NCBI GenBank assembly: GCA_010094025.1
Contig: ML991826.1
Coordinates: forward strand, 1-64,000
Length of the DNA: 64,000 bases
Direction: 5' to 3'
Origin: Viridothelium virens
Lineage: Eukaryota; Ascomycota; Dothideomycetes; Trypetheliales; Trypetheliaceae
Below, one piece after another: positions 34,148 through 47,278 of the stretch. The notes beneath the pieces were generated by a model, which was not told where the DNA came from, did not search any database, and was given only the letters and a program-made list of their open reading frames with translations. Within the stretch, counting starts at the first letter, position 1, and each line of letters begins with the position of its first letter. Position numbers and translations under genes: made by a program.

Positions 34148-36311
34148 TCACGACACCGAATTCTGCTCTTTCTTCCAGAGCGTCCAGCTCCTGACCGCCA
34201 TGCCACAAACCCTCTGCACCACCTGCGTCGTGCCCTTCCCCCCGGCCTCATCCTCACAGAACCGCTTCGCAATCGCCACCTTCGTCCTGACGTCGCCGTC
34301 ATCGTTATTCCACGCTTGCGGGCCCTGGTCGGGGAACTCCGGCAGCCGCGAGCCAAAGTGCCGCGCCACTGCCACGCTGTACAGCACGTCGCGGTTCTCC
34401 AGCATCTGCAGGATGCCGCGCAGCGTGCCGAGCGTCTGCTCCGCGGCCCGCAGCGTCGCGGGCGCCGGGTCGTCGGGCGGCAGCGAGACGAAGAGCCCCA
34501 GACAGCGCCAGAACTCGCGCGAGAAATACACGATCTGGTTGGTCTTGGGCTCGGGCTGCGCCGTGGGTTTCCGGAAGTCGACGACTGCGCCGTTTGTTGT
34601 GGTTGTTGATGATGTGCGGCCGGTCGGGTTCGTGGAGCAGAGCAGGCCCTCGACGATGCCGAGCCGTAGTTGCACTTCGGCTAGCTTGGCTTGGTCTTCG
34701 GGGTCTCGTGGGGTGGGCGAGAAGCCGGGAGGCGGGGAGAGGCGGCACATGCAGGCGAGGTCCCAGATGAGCTTGGCTTCGGCGGATTCGAGGCGGCGCT
34801 GGCCGTCGTGGTCGTCGGATTGGACGCGCCGCATTTCGGAGAGGACAAAGTCGACTTCTTCACATAATCGCGTGTAGTGGGTGAGTCGGATGGCGCCGGT
34901 TGTGGTGTACCAGGTCGTCTCTAGCAGACGATCGAGGCCTGGTGCGTATTCACGTTCGTACATGTTTTTGACTTCGTCGAGAAGGTCTGTGGGGAGGGGT
35001 TCGGTGCGAGGTGGTGGTTGTGTGGGCGCGATGTTGTGCAACGCAAACAAGTCTTCAATTGGGAGACGATGTGCTAGCGGAGTTGTGAGTGGTATTTCCA
35101 CATAGTATGCATTGCTGGAACGGTGTGCGAGTGGTTGTCCAGGTCGCACTCACCTTTGCTAGGATGTGGTATTTCGGTCGCGGACCGGTAGGTGTCGGAG
35201 TTTCCCTGGTTCATCTGGTTTCCTGCCATATTCGCAGCTCCTTCACCAGTGGCCAGAGCCGGATCGATAGCAGCGCCGTAGTCGTAAGCCGAATCGGAGG
35301 AAGGATTCGGCGAGCTTGTGGATGGGAAGCCGGGTACGTAGCTGACACTCGATGCAGGCACGTAACCTTGAGGTATACTCGAATAAGACGCAGACGCCGT
35401 GCCCGCAGTGGTCGCCTCTGATGGCGCAGAGGGTGCAGCGCTGGGAGCCGGTTGGAGGGCTGGAGGCCCTGGTTGTTGTTTGAAAATCGGATCGTAACCC
35501 AAACACTCACGCTTCGACTTTTGACAGTTGCGACAAGTGGGATGCGCTTCGTCGCACTGCAGATGAAAAGGAAGTCAGCATTTGTTGTTGTGGTAATCGT
35601 GGTCTGGGGAGTGGGGGATCGCTCCCGAGCGTTCGCGAGCGAGGTGGAGCAGTTGCTCGCTTGTGCTGGTCGCGAGCTCTGAAGCGAGCCGAAGAACTGC
35701 AGAAATCCTGACCCAGCTCAAACCTCATCTCCGAAAACACCAGTGTCGCCCAAAAGCGCGATTGCTTCACTCACCTTTATCCTTCGCTTTCGGCACGTCA
35801 AACATCCGGTTTTTGTGCGTCGCTTGATCTCTTTCTTGTGCCGACCGCCGGACATGGTCCGCTGGTCGAGGTGCGGTGGCATTGGATATCGCATTCCCAT
35901 TTGCGCTGCCGTCTGTGCCAGGGTCGATGGTTGCGGCCCCGGCGGAGCCGATAGATAGGAAGGTTGATAATATGAGTTCATCGGTGGGCCGGGTTGCGGC
36001 AATGGCGAGGGTGCGGGATAAGCTACAGACGGTTGTTGCGCGGATGGCTGGTTCTGGCCGTCGAAAGAGCGGATGGGCGGAAGATTGACTGCATGCTGAG
36101 ACATGCTCGAGGTCGACGGGGTGCGATAGTCGCTAGTCTGGACCGGCTGCTGGTCCTGTGGTGGATAGGCGTAGGAGTTTTGGAGCGAGGGTGAGGGATA
36201 CGAGTGCGGTTCGGGATAGGGAGGACGCTGCTGGGGCTGGGGCTGGTGCGGGTGCTGGTGATGAAGAATGGGATTCGTGGTGGCGCCAGAATGCTCGGCC
36301 ATTGCGAGCAT
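34148..36311 (-). CDS. Zn2Cys6 (C6) fungal transcription factor
   Basis: Exons 36311-35775, 35556-35154 and 35073-34148 encode 621 aa. The first intron (218 nt) splits the zinc cluster between the Lys of RKRRIK and the third Cys, a frequent intron position in this family. The six cysteines are at 170, 173, 180, 187, 190 and 197 (GCLTCRKRRIK then CDEAHPTCRNCQKSKREC). The first 165 residues are rich in Pro, Gln and Tyr and end in a basic RRHKKEIKRRTKTG-like segment, likely to act in nuclear import and DNA contact. A Pro/Ser/Ala-rich linker follows, and the C-terminal 300 aa form a helical regulatory region (LPIEDLFALHNI to WTLWKKEQ). The factor is nuclear and binds CGG-type half-sites by family rule. 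Target genes are unknown. Short tandem repeats lie in the upstream region. Confidence 0.92.
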
Positions 36312-36866
36312 GCGGGTGCAGCATCAAGCGTGGAAGAGCCACGGAGGGGGAGGGCGCGGACGCGAAACTGGGGGCTCTTGGGGTTCTTGTAGAGTGTGTT
36401 GCACGTTCGACGACTGGGGAATTGGAGAGGCGTGAGAGAGCGGGCTTCGGCCAGGGAATGTCAAGGAACGGAGGCAGCGAGTGCAGACTGAACTTCAGCG
36501 CGCGAAAGTTGGGGCGCTGGAGGGTAGGTAGGCACAGCGTGTGCAGAATGCAGCTGGTTATTATTTGGATGGAGGAGGTGATATGACGCCCTTTGCGGCG
36601 CCCCGTTGGGAGAGTCTGGCGTGTCTGGCGTCTGGCTGCTGGCTGGGTTCGCTCGCTCGCTTGAGTAGGCGAGCGGGAAGGACGAGAGCAGAAAGCGAAA
36701 GGGTTGGTGACTCTCAGCACGGCCCACGTTTAGGTAGTTTAGCTTAGCAGGTTAAGGTAGGCACCGTACGTGCGTCCAGGTAAGGTGGGTACTGTCTGTA
36801 TTAATTAGGTAGCCCACAGAAGCCACCAAGCCTGGCGACCTGGCCCTGGCTCTGGCACACTGGGTG

Positions 36867-36902
36867 CTGGCTCTGGCTCTGGCACTGGCACTGGCACTGG
36901 CA
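36867..36902. repeat. 6-bp tandem repeat
   Basis: CTGGCT twice, then CTGGCA four times, with degenerate units just before. It sits about 560 bp upstream of the Zn2Cys6 start codon. Confidence 0.8.
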
Positions 36903-36923
36903 GCTTACCACATTAGCTACCAT

Positions 36924-36950
36924 ATTACCACCATTACCACCATTACCACC
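36924..36950. repeat. 9-bp tandem repeat, three units
   Basis: ATTACCACC is repeated three times, with a partial unit before it. Confidence 0.85.
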
Positions 36951-37412
36951 TTACCGTCACGAAGGGTAGCTTGGACTGGGCCGGCGCACCCCCAAGCTGC
37001 AGGGGCTCGTCGATGTCTCTCGCCTTTCTCACCATCCTCCGCCCTCACCGTCGTCTCCCCATCTTTGCATCAGGCTCAGACGAGCTACATCTGCGACTCT
37101 GCGCGGTTGTGCTCCGTCTTCAGCCCTCTGAGCCCCGGGGCCCCAGACTTCCGATCCGCCAAAATAATGCCTTCTCGTCTACTCCGTACATAATAGCCGC
37201 ACCCGCGAGCCCTCCCATCTACCAATCTCTTATCTCATCTCGCCTCGGCTCCCTGGTGCTCTTCGTCATCGAGAAGGCTTGCATCTGCAGCCCGCCCGTT
37301 GCGGCCGCTCGACGCTGCAATGTCCACCGTCCCCGGTTTCCAGCTCACTCAGCTCACCGTGGCTCCAACATGTCACTGCAGGGGCATCCGTCATCGTCCT
37401 CTCATGAGAGAG

Positions 37413-37433
37413 AAAAAAAAAAAAAAAAAAAAA
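37413..37433 (+). repeat. Homopolymer A tract, 21 nt
   Basis: Uninterrupted run of 21 A after AGAG. It is the longest homopolymer noticed in the window. It may be a nucleosome-depleting poly(dA:dT) tract in the promoter region; a retroposed poly-A tail is less likely as no coding body precedes it. Confidence 0.9.
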
Positions 37434-38907
37434 TAGAGCTCCCACCCAGATGGCCCAAGTTGTCCCATGTCCCTCCCCCCATGTCCTTCCACCTGCTTTC
37501 CAGAAGAAGACGGCGTCTGCGCCCAGTCTCTGTGCTAAATGCGCAATCGCCAGCCTCCATCTCCATCTATAGAATTGCCGTGTCGGCTGCTAGCTCCTTT
37601 CAGGTAACCTCCCCGATCTTCGTCTTGGGCCTGATTCCAACACGCTCAGCGGCTACTCGCGTCCCGAACCACGAATCATCCGTGTATCAGCCAAGGTCCC
37701 ACCGTTCTTTGACCCACGACGGACCGGTACTTTGTCACGTTAATAGCCCAAAAGGAAGCTAAATTCCGGGCGGTGTCCTGAGTCATCTCCACCATCTCCC
37801 TAATTAGCCAACATTTTGCATCACTGCGAAAGCAAATCGAGTCTGGTTTGTCGGGACAGCTAGAAACTTCTTTTTTCGACTACTTGTTATTTGCAGCCGT
37901 GGTGGCTTTATTTTTTCTTTTTCTGCGCTTGCGACAACACTTGATCAAATGCATGCGTATCCCATGTATCCCATCCCGTCCCTGACATCGTAGGGCAGGT
38001 TATTGTGGCACCCAAGGCACGGAATGACCAGTCACCTCCACCACCTATTTCATCACCTCAAATCTAGGTGGCATGACCCTCGTATCTAAAGTGCACCATT
38101 GAAGGATGGTATTGACCTCGCCTGTTTATGCGTAAGGTACCCGAAGAAACGCTCAGGGGTTCTGACGAGCGAGCCTTCATGCCGTCTTTGACCTCATGCC
38201 CTAATTGCATGGCTCCATGCAAGTTGTCCAATGCAAGGCTTCCAGCACGTGTTCATCTCTGATGCTGATTACTATGACCTCAAAACCCGATCGCGATAAA
38301 ATTGGAAGCCACTCATACTCCTCACGACCTTGCCAAGCTCGACCAACATTTCGCGGTCCTCAGTAGGACTGGATTATCAATGAGGACCCAGGGCCAGGCC
38401 TTTGCAGAGTCAAAATTTGGGCTCGCAATGGCTGTTGGTATTAACGCCTTTCCGTGGCGCACTGATCTCTATTCCTTGCATCCGGGGAAACAGAATGGCT
38501 GATGCTAAAATGATCTGCCTCGCGCCCTGACTAGGGCCATCTAAAAATTGCGGCGCGAGCAAGGTCAAAGATTGCGGGGCAGGGGCCCGACATGGAGCGA
38601 TCAAGGAATGGACCGGATAATGTACCCTGAAGCGTTCGTAATCTACTCAAAAAAGTCCTATACGCAAATATAGTACCCTGAGGGAATGGTGGCTACCTGG
38701 AGTCAGATCACAATATATGTAGGGGATCCCTGATCCCAGGACTCAACTGGACGTGAAAGCACCTAGCCACATAGAACAGCCCTGACGATGCTGTCTCCAA
38801 CGCTGAAAGAGGCCTGTCAATGAAACGATTTTTAATACACAATTGTTGCAGACAATCCAACCGACTTTGTACCGATCGCCGCCTAAAGCGCCAACAACGA
38901 GCGAATC

Positions 38908-41889
38908 TCAGCTCGCCCCTTTCCGGAAACTCGACAGCTTTTTCGTCATCCCACTCAATGCATTGAACAGTTTAGGCCGCTTGCCCCCTTCACTGTCCCC
39001 CCCAACGCTCCAGCTTCGCAACCCCTGCATCTCAATCGCAGCTTCCATGCTACTCGGGCTGCGCTCTAGCCGCACGGGAGGATCCTTCTCATCCCTTCTA
39101 GCCACCTTCTCAAGCGCTCGCGTGTGCTCGCCATGAACCCCTCGATGGCGATGCTTCAAGTGGCTGCGGAAGCCCTCGACGTCGTAGAACTTGGTCTGCT
39201 TGCACAGACGCAGTTGGTGCTTGTTCTCGAGATGATCGAGGCGCATCCCGTAGTCTGAGTCGGGCGGGAAGGGCTCGCCACAGAAATTGCACGTGTCCAA
39301 TGGCACGGTGCTGGACGGGGAGGCAGGAGATGCTTGAGGGGACTTGAAGCTGGCGCCCGCCGGAGTGATACAGCCGCTGAGGTCTTGAATTTGGTAGCAG
39401 GACCAGAAATGTCGAGGGTGGGTGCGGAGAGACATGTAATTGCGGTGTTTGTCAACCTCATCGCGGGTGTGAAAGCGCATACGGGTGAGGTCGAGCTCCA
39501 GCTGCCATGGTTCGCCGGTGCTTTCATAATGCCGCCTAGCGAGTAGTCAGTCTCCGATATCGCATACGAGAAGTCATGTAATCGACTAGACTTACCTTGC
39601 ATCTTGCTGGTTGTCAAAGGTCTTTGGTTGTGCACAGCATCGACAAGTCACTGTGAGGGGTAGATTTGTATCCTTGTATTGCGAGGGCCGGAGCCATCCA
39701 ACGTCTGGATCCCACCAAGTTGACAGATCCTCGCCCTCTCCAAAGTGGCGAGCGACATCTTTGACACGCTTCTCCCAACTAGAATGGTATCTACGGCAGA
39801 AGCCGCACCAAAGAGCTCGACTTTCTGGAGGCAGTTGCTCTGCTTCACCTCTCCACTCGGAAAATTGATTCAATTGCTCATCATCTGCATGCTTGAGGTG
39901 TACTTGCCGAATGTGCTGGAACAGGTGGTCTTTCCGCGCAAAGGTCCGCTTTGATATGGATTTTTTGGCGCATGTATAGTAGTTATGCTCTTGCAGGTGC
40001 TGCTCATCAGGATACAGCTTCATGCAGTACGGACACACCTGAGGCGGCTGCAGGTCATCCTTCTTAACGCCCGGAGTGCAAACCCATACCTGACGAGGTA
40101 CGTGTAGTGTTTCTTGGTGCCGTTTCCACTCGTAGGGTCTTGCAAACCTTGCGAAGCACCACGTGCAGTGATATTTGGTAGCTTTGCCTCCTTGAGCTTC
40201 TTGCAATGGATCAGTCTTCCCATCATCTTTCCCAGGCCTCGTGCCGTACGGATTGTGACGATATCTCCTCCGCCCCCGGCGTGGAGCTCGTCCCAGCGAG
40301 GTGGCACTCTTTGCGGAGCTGGAACTGAGACCGGAGGCTCCAGAAGTGCTTGAGGCACCCGTGCTGTCCCCATTTGAACTGGCTACTGAACGGGGTCCCC
40401 TTTGGTTCGGAGTGTACGGTTGCGCCAGTTCCTCGGGATTATTGAGAGCAAGAAATGTCTTGTAAGTCGGTGCCGCTCTCTCAATCGCCTCTAGAGATAC
40501 TGGGCCATCCTCAATGGGTTCTTGTTCAAATCGCTCAATGCTTGACGCTTCAGAAGAAAGAGAGGCTCGGTCTAAAGTCTGTTTCGTAAGCTGTGTTGGT
40601 ATCGGATTCCCCTCGCCGTCGTGTGTGATCGGATTTGCGCCAGTTGGGGGACCTTCAGTCGGCTCTGTGAGGGAGTTTGAAACATCAGTAAAGACTGACT
40701 GGACCGGATTCCTGCTCCGGGAAAGATACTTACCGCTGCAAGGCCTTCGTTGTCGTGTATTTCCAAACCAGTTCTTGACCGTCTTAGGCTTCAATCCTAA
40801 GCGGTTGGCTAGCTGCTCGACCTCCTCTTTCGTAGGATACGCATTGTGCTCGAAATGCTGCTCAAGTACCGCCTTTGCGTCGGAGGGAATGCGGCCCCTA
40901 TGAGGTGGAGCCTCGGTAGTCCGCGGTGAGAGAGACTTTCCCAACGAACTCGCACCGGCATCCGACCTCCCTGGAGTGATAGATGCCACCGAATAGCTAT
41001 CTTGCGGTAGTGAACCAGGAGGAGGGCCTGCAATGGCAAGGCCAATGTTTTCACTCCCCATGGATAGCACATTCGGCTGGTAGCCGTAGCCATGGTAACC
41101 CTCCGTGCTGGGCATTACAAAATTCTCCGACAAATGGGGCGCGTTATAGTCGGCCACGCTGGCATCGGTCAGATGTGGCGCGTGGAATTGCAGGGTCGGG
41201 GCTCCGAGAGAACTCGTATCGTTCAAGCCTGAGAGCGCATGGTCGTTGAATTGGAAGTTGAACTCGTTGCTCAAGGCCGAGCTCGTTGCATCGAAGGTGT
41301 CGGGCCTTGTGGTGTAGCCGGGGTGGAGATGGGTCTGAGAAGGCAAGACTGGAGGGAGCGGCTGATTTGGGATCTGGCTATCCTGAGACCATTGCCCCAG
41401 TCCATAAGTATCTTGCTGACCATGGGCGGGTTGAAAAGGGTCGGTGAACCCGGAAAACCCGGAAAGGGCGGCGGCATTGGAGCCAGTGAGGTAGTTTTGA
41501 TATTCCTTGGGGAGCGGGGCGTCTGCATCAAAAGCAGAGGGATTGCCGGTGAGGGGAATTTGGGATTGGAGGTCAGATTGGGCATATGGATAGGTGTAGG
41601 ACATATCGCCCAGTAGTCTGGATGCCTTGTTTTGACGTGGCGCCTGGGCGGGATGGGAGAAAGAGGTAGAGGGTGCGGAATTGGGAAACATGTCGCGATC
41701 GGAGAACATATCGAGCCCATCCTGCCATTGAAGGACATCACTCTGCTGAGTCGAAGGATCGGCACGAGCTCTGCGTTTTTGCTCGTCAGAGGCTTTCGAA
41801 GGGTCGGTCCATGCCTGCGCTGTCGAGGACTCCGGCAGCGTCGCAGCAGGGCTCATCCAGAAGTCGGAGGAGGCATTCCATTGCGACAT
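38908..41889 (-). CDS. Homeodomain plus C2H2 zinc-finger transcription factor
   Basis: Exons 41889-39596 and 39535-38908, around a 60-nt intron, encode 973 aa. Residues 1-330 are disordered, Gln/Ser/Pro/Asp-rich. A homeodomain spans about 331-385 (LEQHFEHNAYPTKEEVEQL, then recognition helix TVKNWFGNTRQRR). Residue 50 of the homeodomain is Gly, not the usual Gln, Lys or Ile. After a Ser-rich linker and a basic patch (RRGRRRYRHNP) come C2H2 fingers: CTWC from 575 with His591/His596, CPYC at 619-622 with following His/Cys, and FARKDHLFQHIRQVH near 650. Further Cys/His pairs occur in LWCGFC and in the second exon (CNFCGEPFPPDSDYGMRLDH). Length and order match a known Pezizomycotina class of homeobox-C2H2 regulators; no symbol is safe. 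The protein is nuclear. Confidence 0.92.
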
Positions 41890-42437
41890 TCAGTCCTTGG
41901 GTGCTTGAGACCCGCCACGGCGGCGCAGTCTCGCAGCTTGTCTTCGCGCAGGGCAAAACGTCACGCTCTGATGAGTAGGGCTGGGGGGGTAGGAGAAGCG
42001 GTGGGCCTGACGTTGAGGGCGACCGCGCCAGACCCCGCCAAGCCTACCAATCAGGAACCCCTGCTATCGGAATTGCAAACCACGGACGTCGTATCATTAC
42101 TGAGTGCGTGAGTGGAAGATGCTGGTATTCGTTTTATGTGTATCTACATAGTTGTTCATGGTTGACATGACGTGAAAGCCCGCCCTCCTGTAGGGCAACG
42201 CCCGTGCGCCGGTGTCCAGCTCGCGTTGATGCGGCCGATGATTCGCCATTAATATGCTGTTGAAGACAACGAAATGCTCGCTGTTCATGAAGCGTGTTGA
42301 AGCATCGAGACAATGCCCCACGCCCCCATCCCCGTGGGGAGGCCAAAACCTGCCCTGCGTCTCTAGCCTTCGGCACCCAACTGACGCTTACGGCCCGAGT
42401 GCCGCCCCCTGTTGCATTTCCGCGCCCCTTCGCTCCC
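41890..42437. other. Spacer
   Basis: About 550 bp upstream of the homeobox gene and downstream of the S-adenosylhomocysteine hydrolase gene. No open frame of note. Confidence 0.5.
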
Positions 42438-44016
<1,579 letters not shown>

Positions 44017-45112
44017 GATGGTGGAATTGAGTTTTGAGAGATGGGAAAGAGGGGTAGTAGATAAAGAAGTCAATGTGGGGGAGAAGAGAATTTGAGGGCA
44101 GAGGCAGAAATCATCCCACCCGCTTCCGCTTAAAGGGTCTCTCAGCGTCACTAGTCACTGTGCCCTGTCCGGTCAACGGAGTCCGATCCGTTTTGTCGTC
44201 GAGGAGCTGAACCTCCGGCAATGCTTTCGAAGGTACTTTAGTCTCTCCTTGACCTATTTTAGTTGACGCCTTCGACCATTTTTAATTTAGTCTTGTCTGG
44301 GAAATTTGGTAGAAGACCATCAACTGCGTCCCGAGACTTCCTTATTCAGAGGCCTTGCGATTGTTGCCGGATAGCTCCGTCGGCAGGAGCTAAAGGTCTA
44401 GATTTCTTTCAGCATTATTCTGACATAGGCTCGCTCATTGTGTTAGCAATGAGGTCGTCACGCTGCAGTTCGACACGCGGTCATTAGGACCAAGGGTATT
44501 GACTTAGATCAAGCTTTGTAGCTTGAGCTAATCCGGAGAAGACTCCGTCACTGGAGATACGACAGTATCGTCATGGATGGGAGGCCTGGCAATACAAACA
44601 TTTTCTTCAGACGACTCCATATTCGTTACTCTTTGGGCCTTGCGACATCGATAGGCTCGTGCTTTGACCTGTGTGCATCGCGCGTCAAAAGAATTTTGGA
44701 TTGAGGAAAAATCCCTGCTTTGCAACTGAATACCTCAGTGTACCTAATATTGATACTTAAAAATTTTGTTTTGCATATCACTTCGGGACTTCTATTACAC
44801 ATGACATCAAGGGTTCTTACGCATTAAGAGGAGCTTGGCCGTTATTACAGTACGAGTAATCACTGAAAGAAGTGGACCACAAGAAATGATGTACATGCCA
44901 AGGTAGGTACCTTGTTTATGGAAAGAGCTCAGCGAAATCTAAGTATAATGATCAACATTGATGTGTTGGTTCCCTCGCTCTCTAAAAGTTAAAAAGCCAT
45001 CATGGTTTCCCAGCCAGAGCGCCGGGCCATGCAAAATGCTACAATGATTATATGAATCCGAGAAGGGGCAAGTCGCCCAATTCCACACCCGTGAAGGTCT
45101 GTAAGAAGAGCT
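44017..45112. other. Spacer with the adenosylhomocysteinase promoter
   Basis: About 1.1 kb between the start of the adenosylhomocysteinase gene and the end of PRP31. A small minus-strand frame (44528-44725) has no support. Nothing else seen. Confidence 0.5.
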
Positions 45113-47017
45113 TCAGTCACTTTCCAGTTTCCTCTTCTTGGGTAATTCCGGGACTTTGAAACCGCTTCCGCCACCTGCCGAACTTGTCTGTCCGCCACCC
45201 ACACCTGTGAAAGTGCCTCCTTTGAACCACCTGTCCTTCTCCGCCTGCTCCTTTCGATTCATCTGCTCTCTCACCTTCGGATCTACCAATTCCAAGCCTT
45301 GCAGCGGTGTAAAGGCGATACTACTTGCGGTTCCCGCCGTGGCAGTGCCTCCTACTCCTGCAGTGCGTAGTCCTTGCGCACGTAAGGTTGATGCGTTTCC
45401 TGCTCCACCTGATTTCAGACTAGAAGCCATGCCGCCGACATTAGTAGTAGTACCACCACCCCAACCAGGATTCTTCTTCGATAGCTTCGCCCGGGTGCGC
45501 TGATCGATCACCTCCCGACGAACCTTTCCACGGTCCTCTTGACCGATCACACCAAGACCTTTTGTTCCATCACCGGTGCCGTAGCCCACCTCGGCCTCCT
45601 CTTTGCCAAATGCCATCCGGTTTTGCGACTTGCGGAGGTCCGTCATGGCTGTAGCCTCCTTCGCTTTTCGAGCTCTTCGACCGCCTCGCTTTCGGCTGGG
45701 TTTGTCATCTGGCGCAGGAAGAGCACGGACGCCTTTGTTAGGTGGAGGCTCAGTCAACTTCTCCAAACGCTCAAGACATTGGGTTTTGAGCTCTTCGCCA
45801 GTAGAACCATCCAGGGCGCTGTGAACGTGGTCGACGCGGGCAGCAAGGATGACCTTGGACGAAACAATGCGTAATGCTTGTTTCTTTAAGTCGGTGGGGA
45901 TATTGCGGATGAGAGGTGAGTGGTAAAGGAAGCCTTGGTGGCGAATGCCAACGTTTGTAGCGAAGCCCAATCCGGATTGTTTTTTAGAGCCAAGAGGTGC
46001 AATATTACACGCAGGAGTCTTAGCTAGACCAGTTAGTCCACCAGCATAGTTTAGTAATTGAGCAGCAGTCAGAGAGCCAATGAGAGCTGTGAGGTTTGGC
46101 GCAAAGAGATTCATGCGGGATTGTACATAGGAGGTGAGGATATGCTTTGCACGGTCGAGCTTCAATGTCATGTCACATGCATTGAGAACTGTTTGTAGCT
46201 CTGAGTCATCCAGATTACGGCCGCGAGTTGTGGAGGATTCAACAGTGACAACCATGAGGCTGGGACCATCAAGCACGGAGCGTAGGGATTGGCCGACCAT
46301 ATTATTTGATGATTCCGCTATGCTCTTGACCTTATCCATTGGCCCATTGCCAAGGATTGCCACTGTCTTTGCATAGTCCAGCGGGTTGCTGATCAAAGTC
46401 TCAAGCTCTGGGAAGCGCGTAGAGTAGTGGTCTCGAATGAACTTGTGGACTAGGATGATTTCCCCATCGATCTGCGTCGACATTGTATTCGACTGCGTCA
46501 AGAGCTTGTATTCGGGATTGTCTTCGATCGAGCCGACATTCTTGCTCTGCTTCTCGGGAGGTAGGTTTTGGTAGTGTGTAATTTTCTATAGGACGGCCGA
46601 AGTCAGGGCTGTCGTTCTATGTAAATTGCGCATTCGCAAAGAGCCAGCAGAGAAAGTACTTACCTGCAGAACAGGTTCCAGGGACCTCATAAGATTGGCA
46701 ACGCTTCTCACATCACTGATGCCTCCAAGCTGCATCTTCTCGACTCTCTCCTTTGTCTCATCGGCATCTTCTGCATCTTCCATTACCTTGCTAACAGTGC
46801 TACCATTCATCAGCTCCTCATCCTCGTCGCTTGCTTCATCACCGTCATCGAGCTCCATTCTCGCACCATCTAGAGCGGCTTCTCTTGTTTTCGATACATT
46901 CGCAGTTGGCGTGGAAGCCACACCATCTCCCGTGGTGAGGTGCTCATTTTCGTCTTCCTCTTCTTGACCTTCATCTTCTTCGAAATCGTTTAGAAGCTCA
47001 TCTGCAAGGGTCGCCAT
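45113..47017 (-). CDS. PRP31: U4/U6 snRNP protein Prp31 (Nop domain)
   Basis: Exons 47017-46664 and 46585-45113 encode 608 aa, with a 78-nt intron. The ATG at 47017 (MATLADELLNDFEED) is chosen; an upstream frame extension uses a non-ATG codon. Prp31 joins the U4 snRNA-15.5K complex and is needed to form the U4/U6-U5 tri-snRNP. The N-terminal 100 aa are acidic. A coiled region follows (ending in NPLDYAKTVAILGNG), then the Nop domain with RMNLFAPNLTALIGSLTAAQLL, GGLTGLAKTPACNI and GFLYHSPLIRNIP. The C-terminal third has ALPAPDDKPSRKRGGRRARK, a nuclear-localisation-type basic stretch, and the Prp31 C-terminal domain ending in LPKKRKLESD. The gene faces away from CLF1, with 261 bp between their start codons. 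Identity is near certain. Confidence 0.96.
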
Positions 47018-47278
47018 CGCGCCTGGTAAGACCTCGCCAAGATGCACCAGCTTCTGGGTGGAGTCGGTGGTGTGTGTTGCAGGTGAGTGGGTGAGTGGAT
47101 ATCGCTAATGTGCAGGTTAATGTGCAGCAGGAAGCTAGGCGCTGACGTAACAAGTCAGCGAACGAAATTGATTCTGCCGACTTTCACCGTACCCAACTCT
47201 TCACCAGGGCGCGCTACTATTTTGTAACACACCTGCTTCTGAGATTCAGAGTCAGCGTCTGCAGCTGCTACCAGCAAA
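47018..47278. promoter_or_regulatory. Shared divergent promoter region of PRP31 and CLF1
   Basis: Only 261 bp separate the start codons of two spliceosome genes on opposite strands, so the promoters and 5' leaders of both must lie here or overlap coding starts. I see no clear TATA box. The arrangement would allow co-expression. Confidence 0.7.

Larger units (their letters stand above)
36312..38907. other. Long upstream region of the Zn2Cys6 gene
   Basis: About 2.6 kb, with the 3' end of the homeobox gene on the right and the Zn2Cys6 gene start on the left. A plus-strand open frame of 263 codons (36974-37762) runs through microsatellite-like DNA and a 21-A tract giving poly-lysine, has no domain, and is not called. 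The region is more likely promoter and long 5' leader. Confidence 0.5.

Noticed and set aside
36974-37762. Open frame of 263 codons on the plus strand
   Set aside because: It crosses the poly-A tract (poly-Lys), shows no domain, no conserved composition and no intron logic, and lies in the upstream region of the Zn2Cys6 gene.
47018-47047. Longer N-terminus for Prp31
   Set aside because: The extension starts at a non-ATG codon; MATLADELLNDF at 47017 is the natural start and fits the family.
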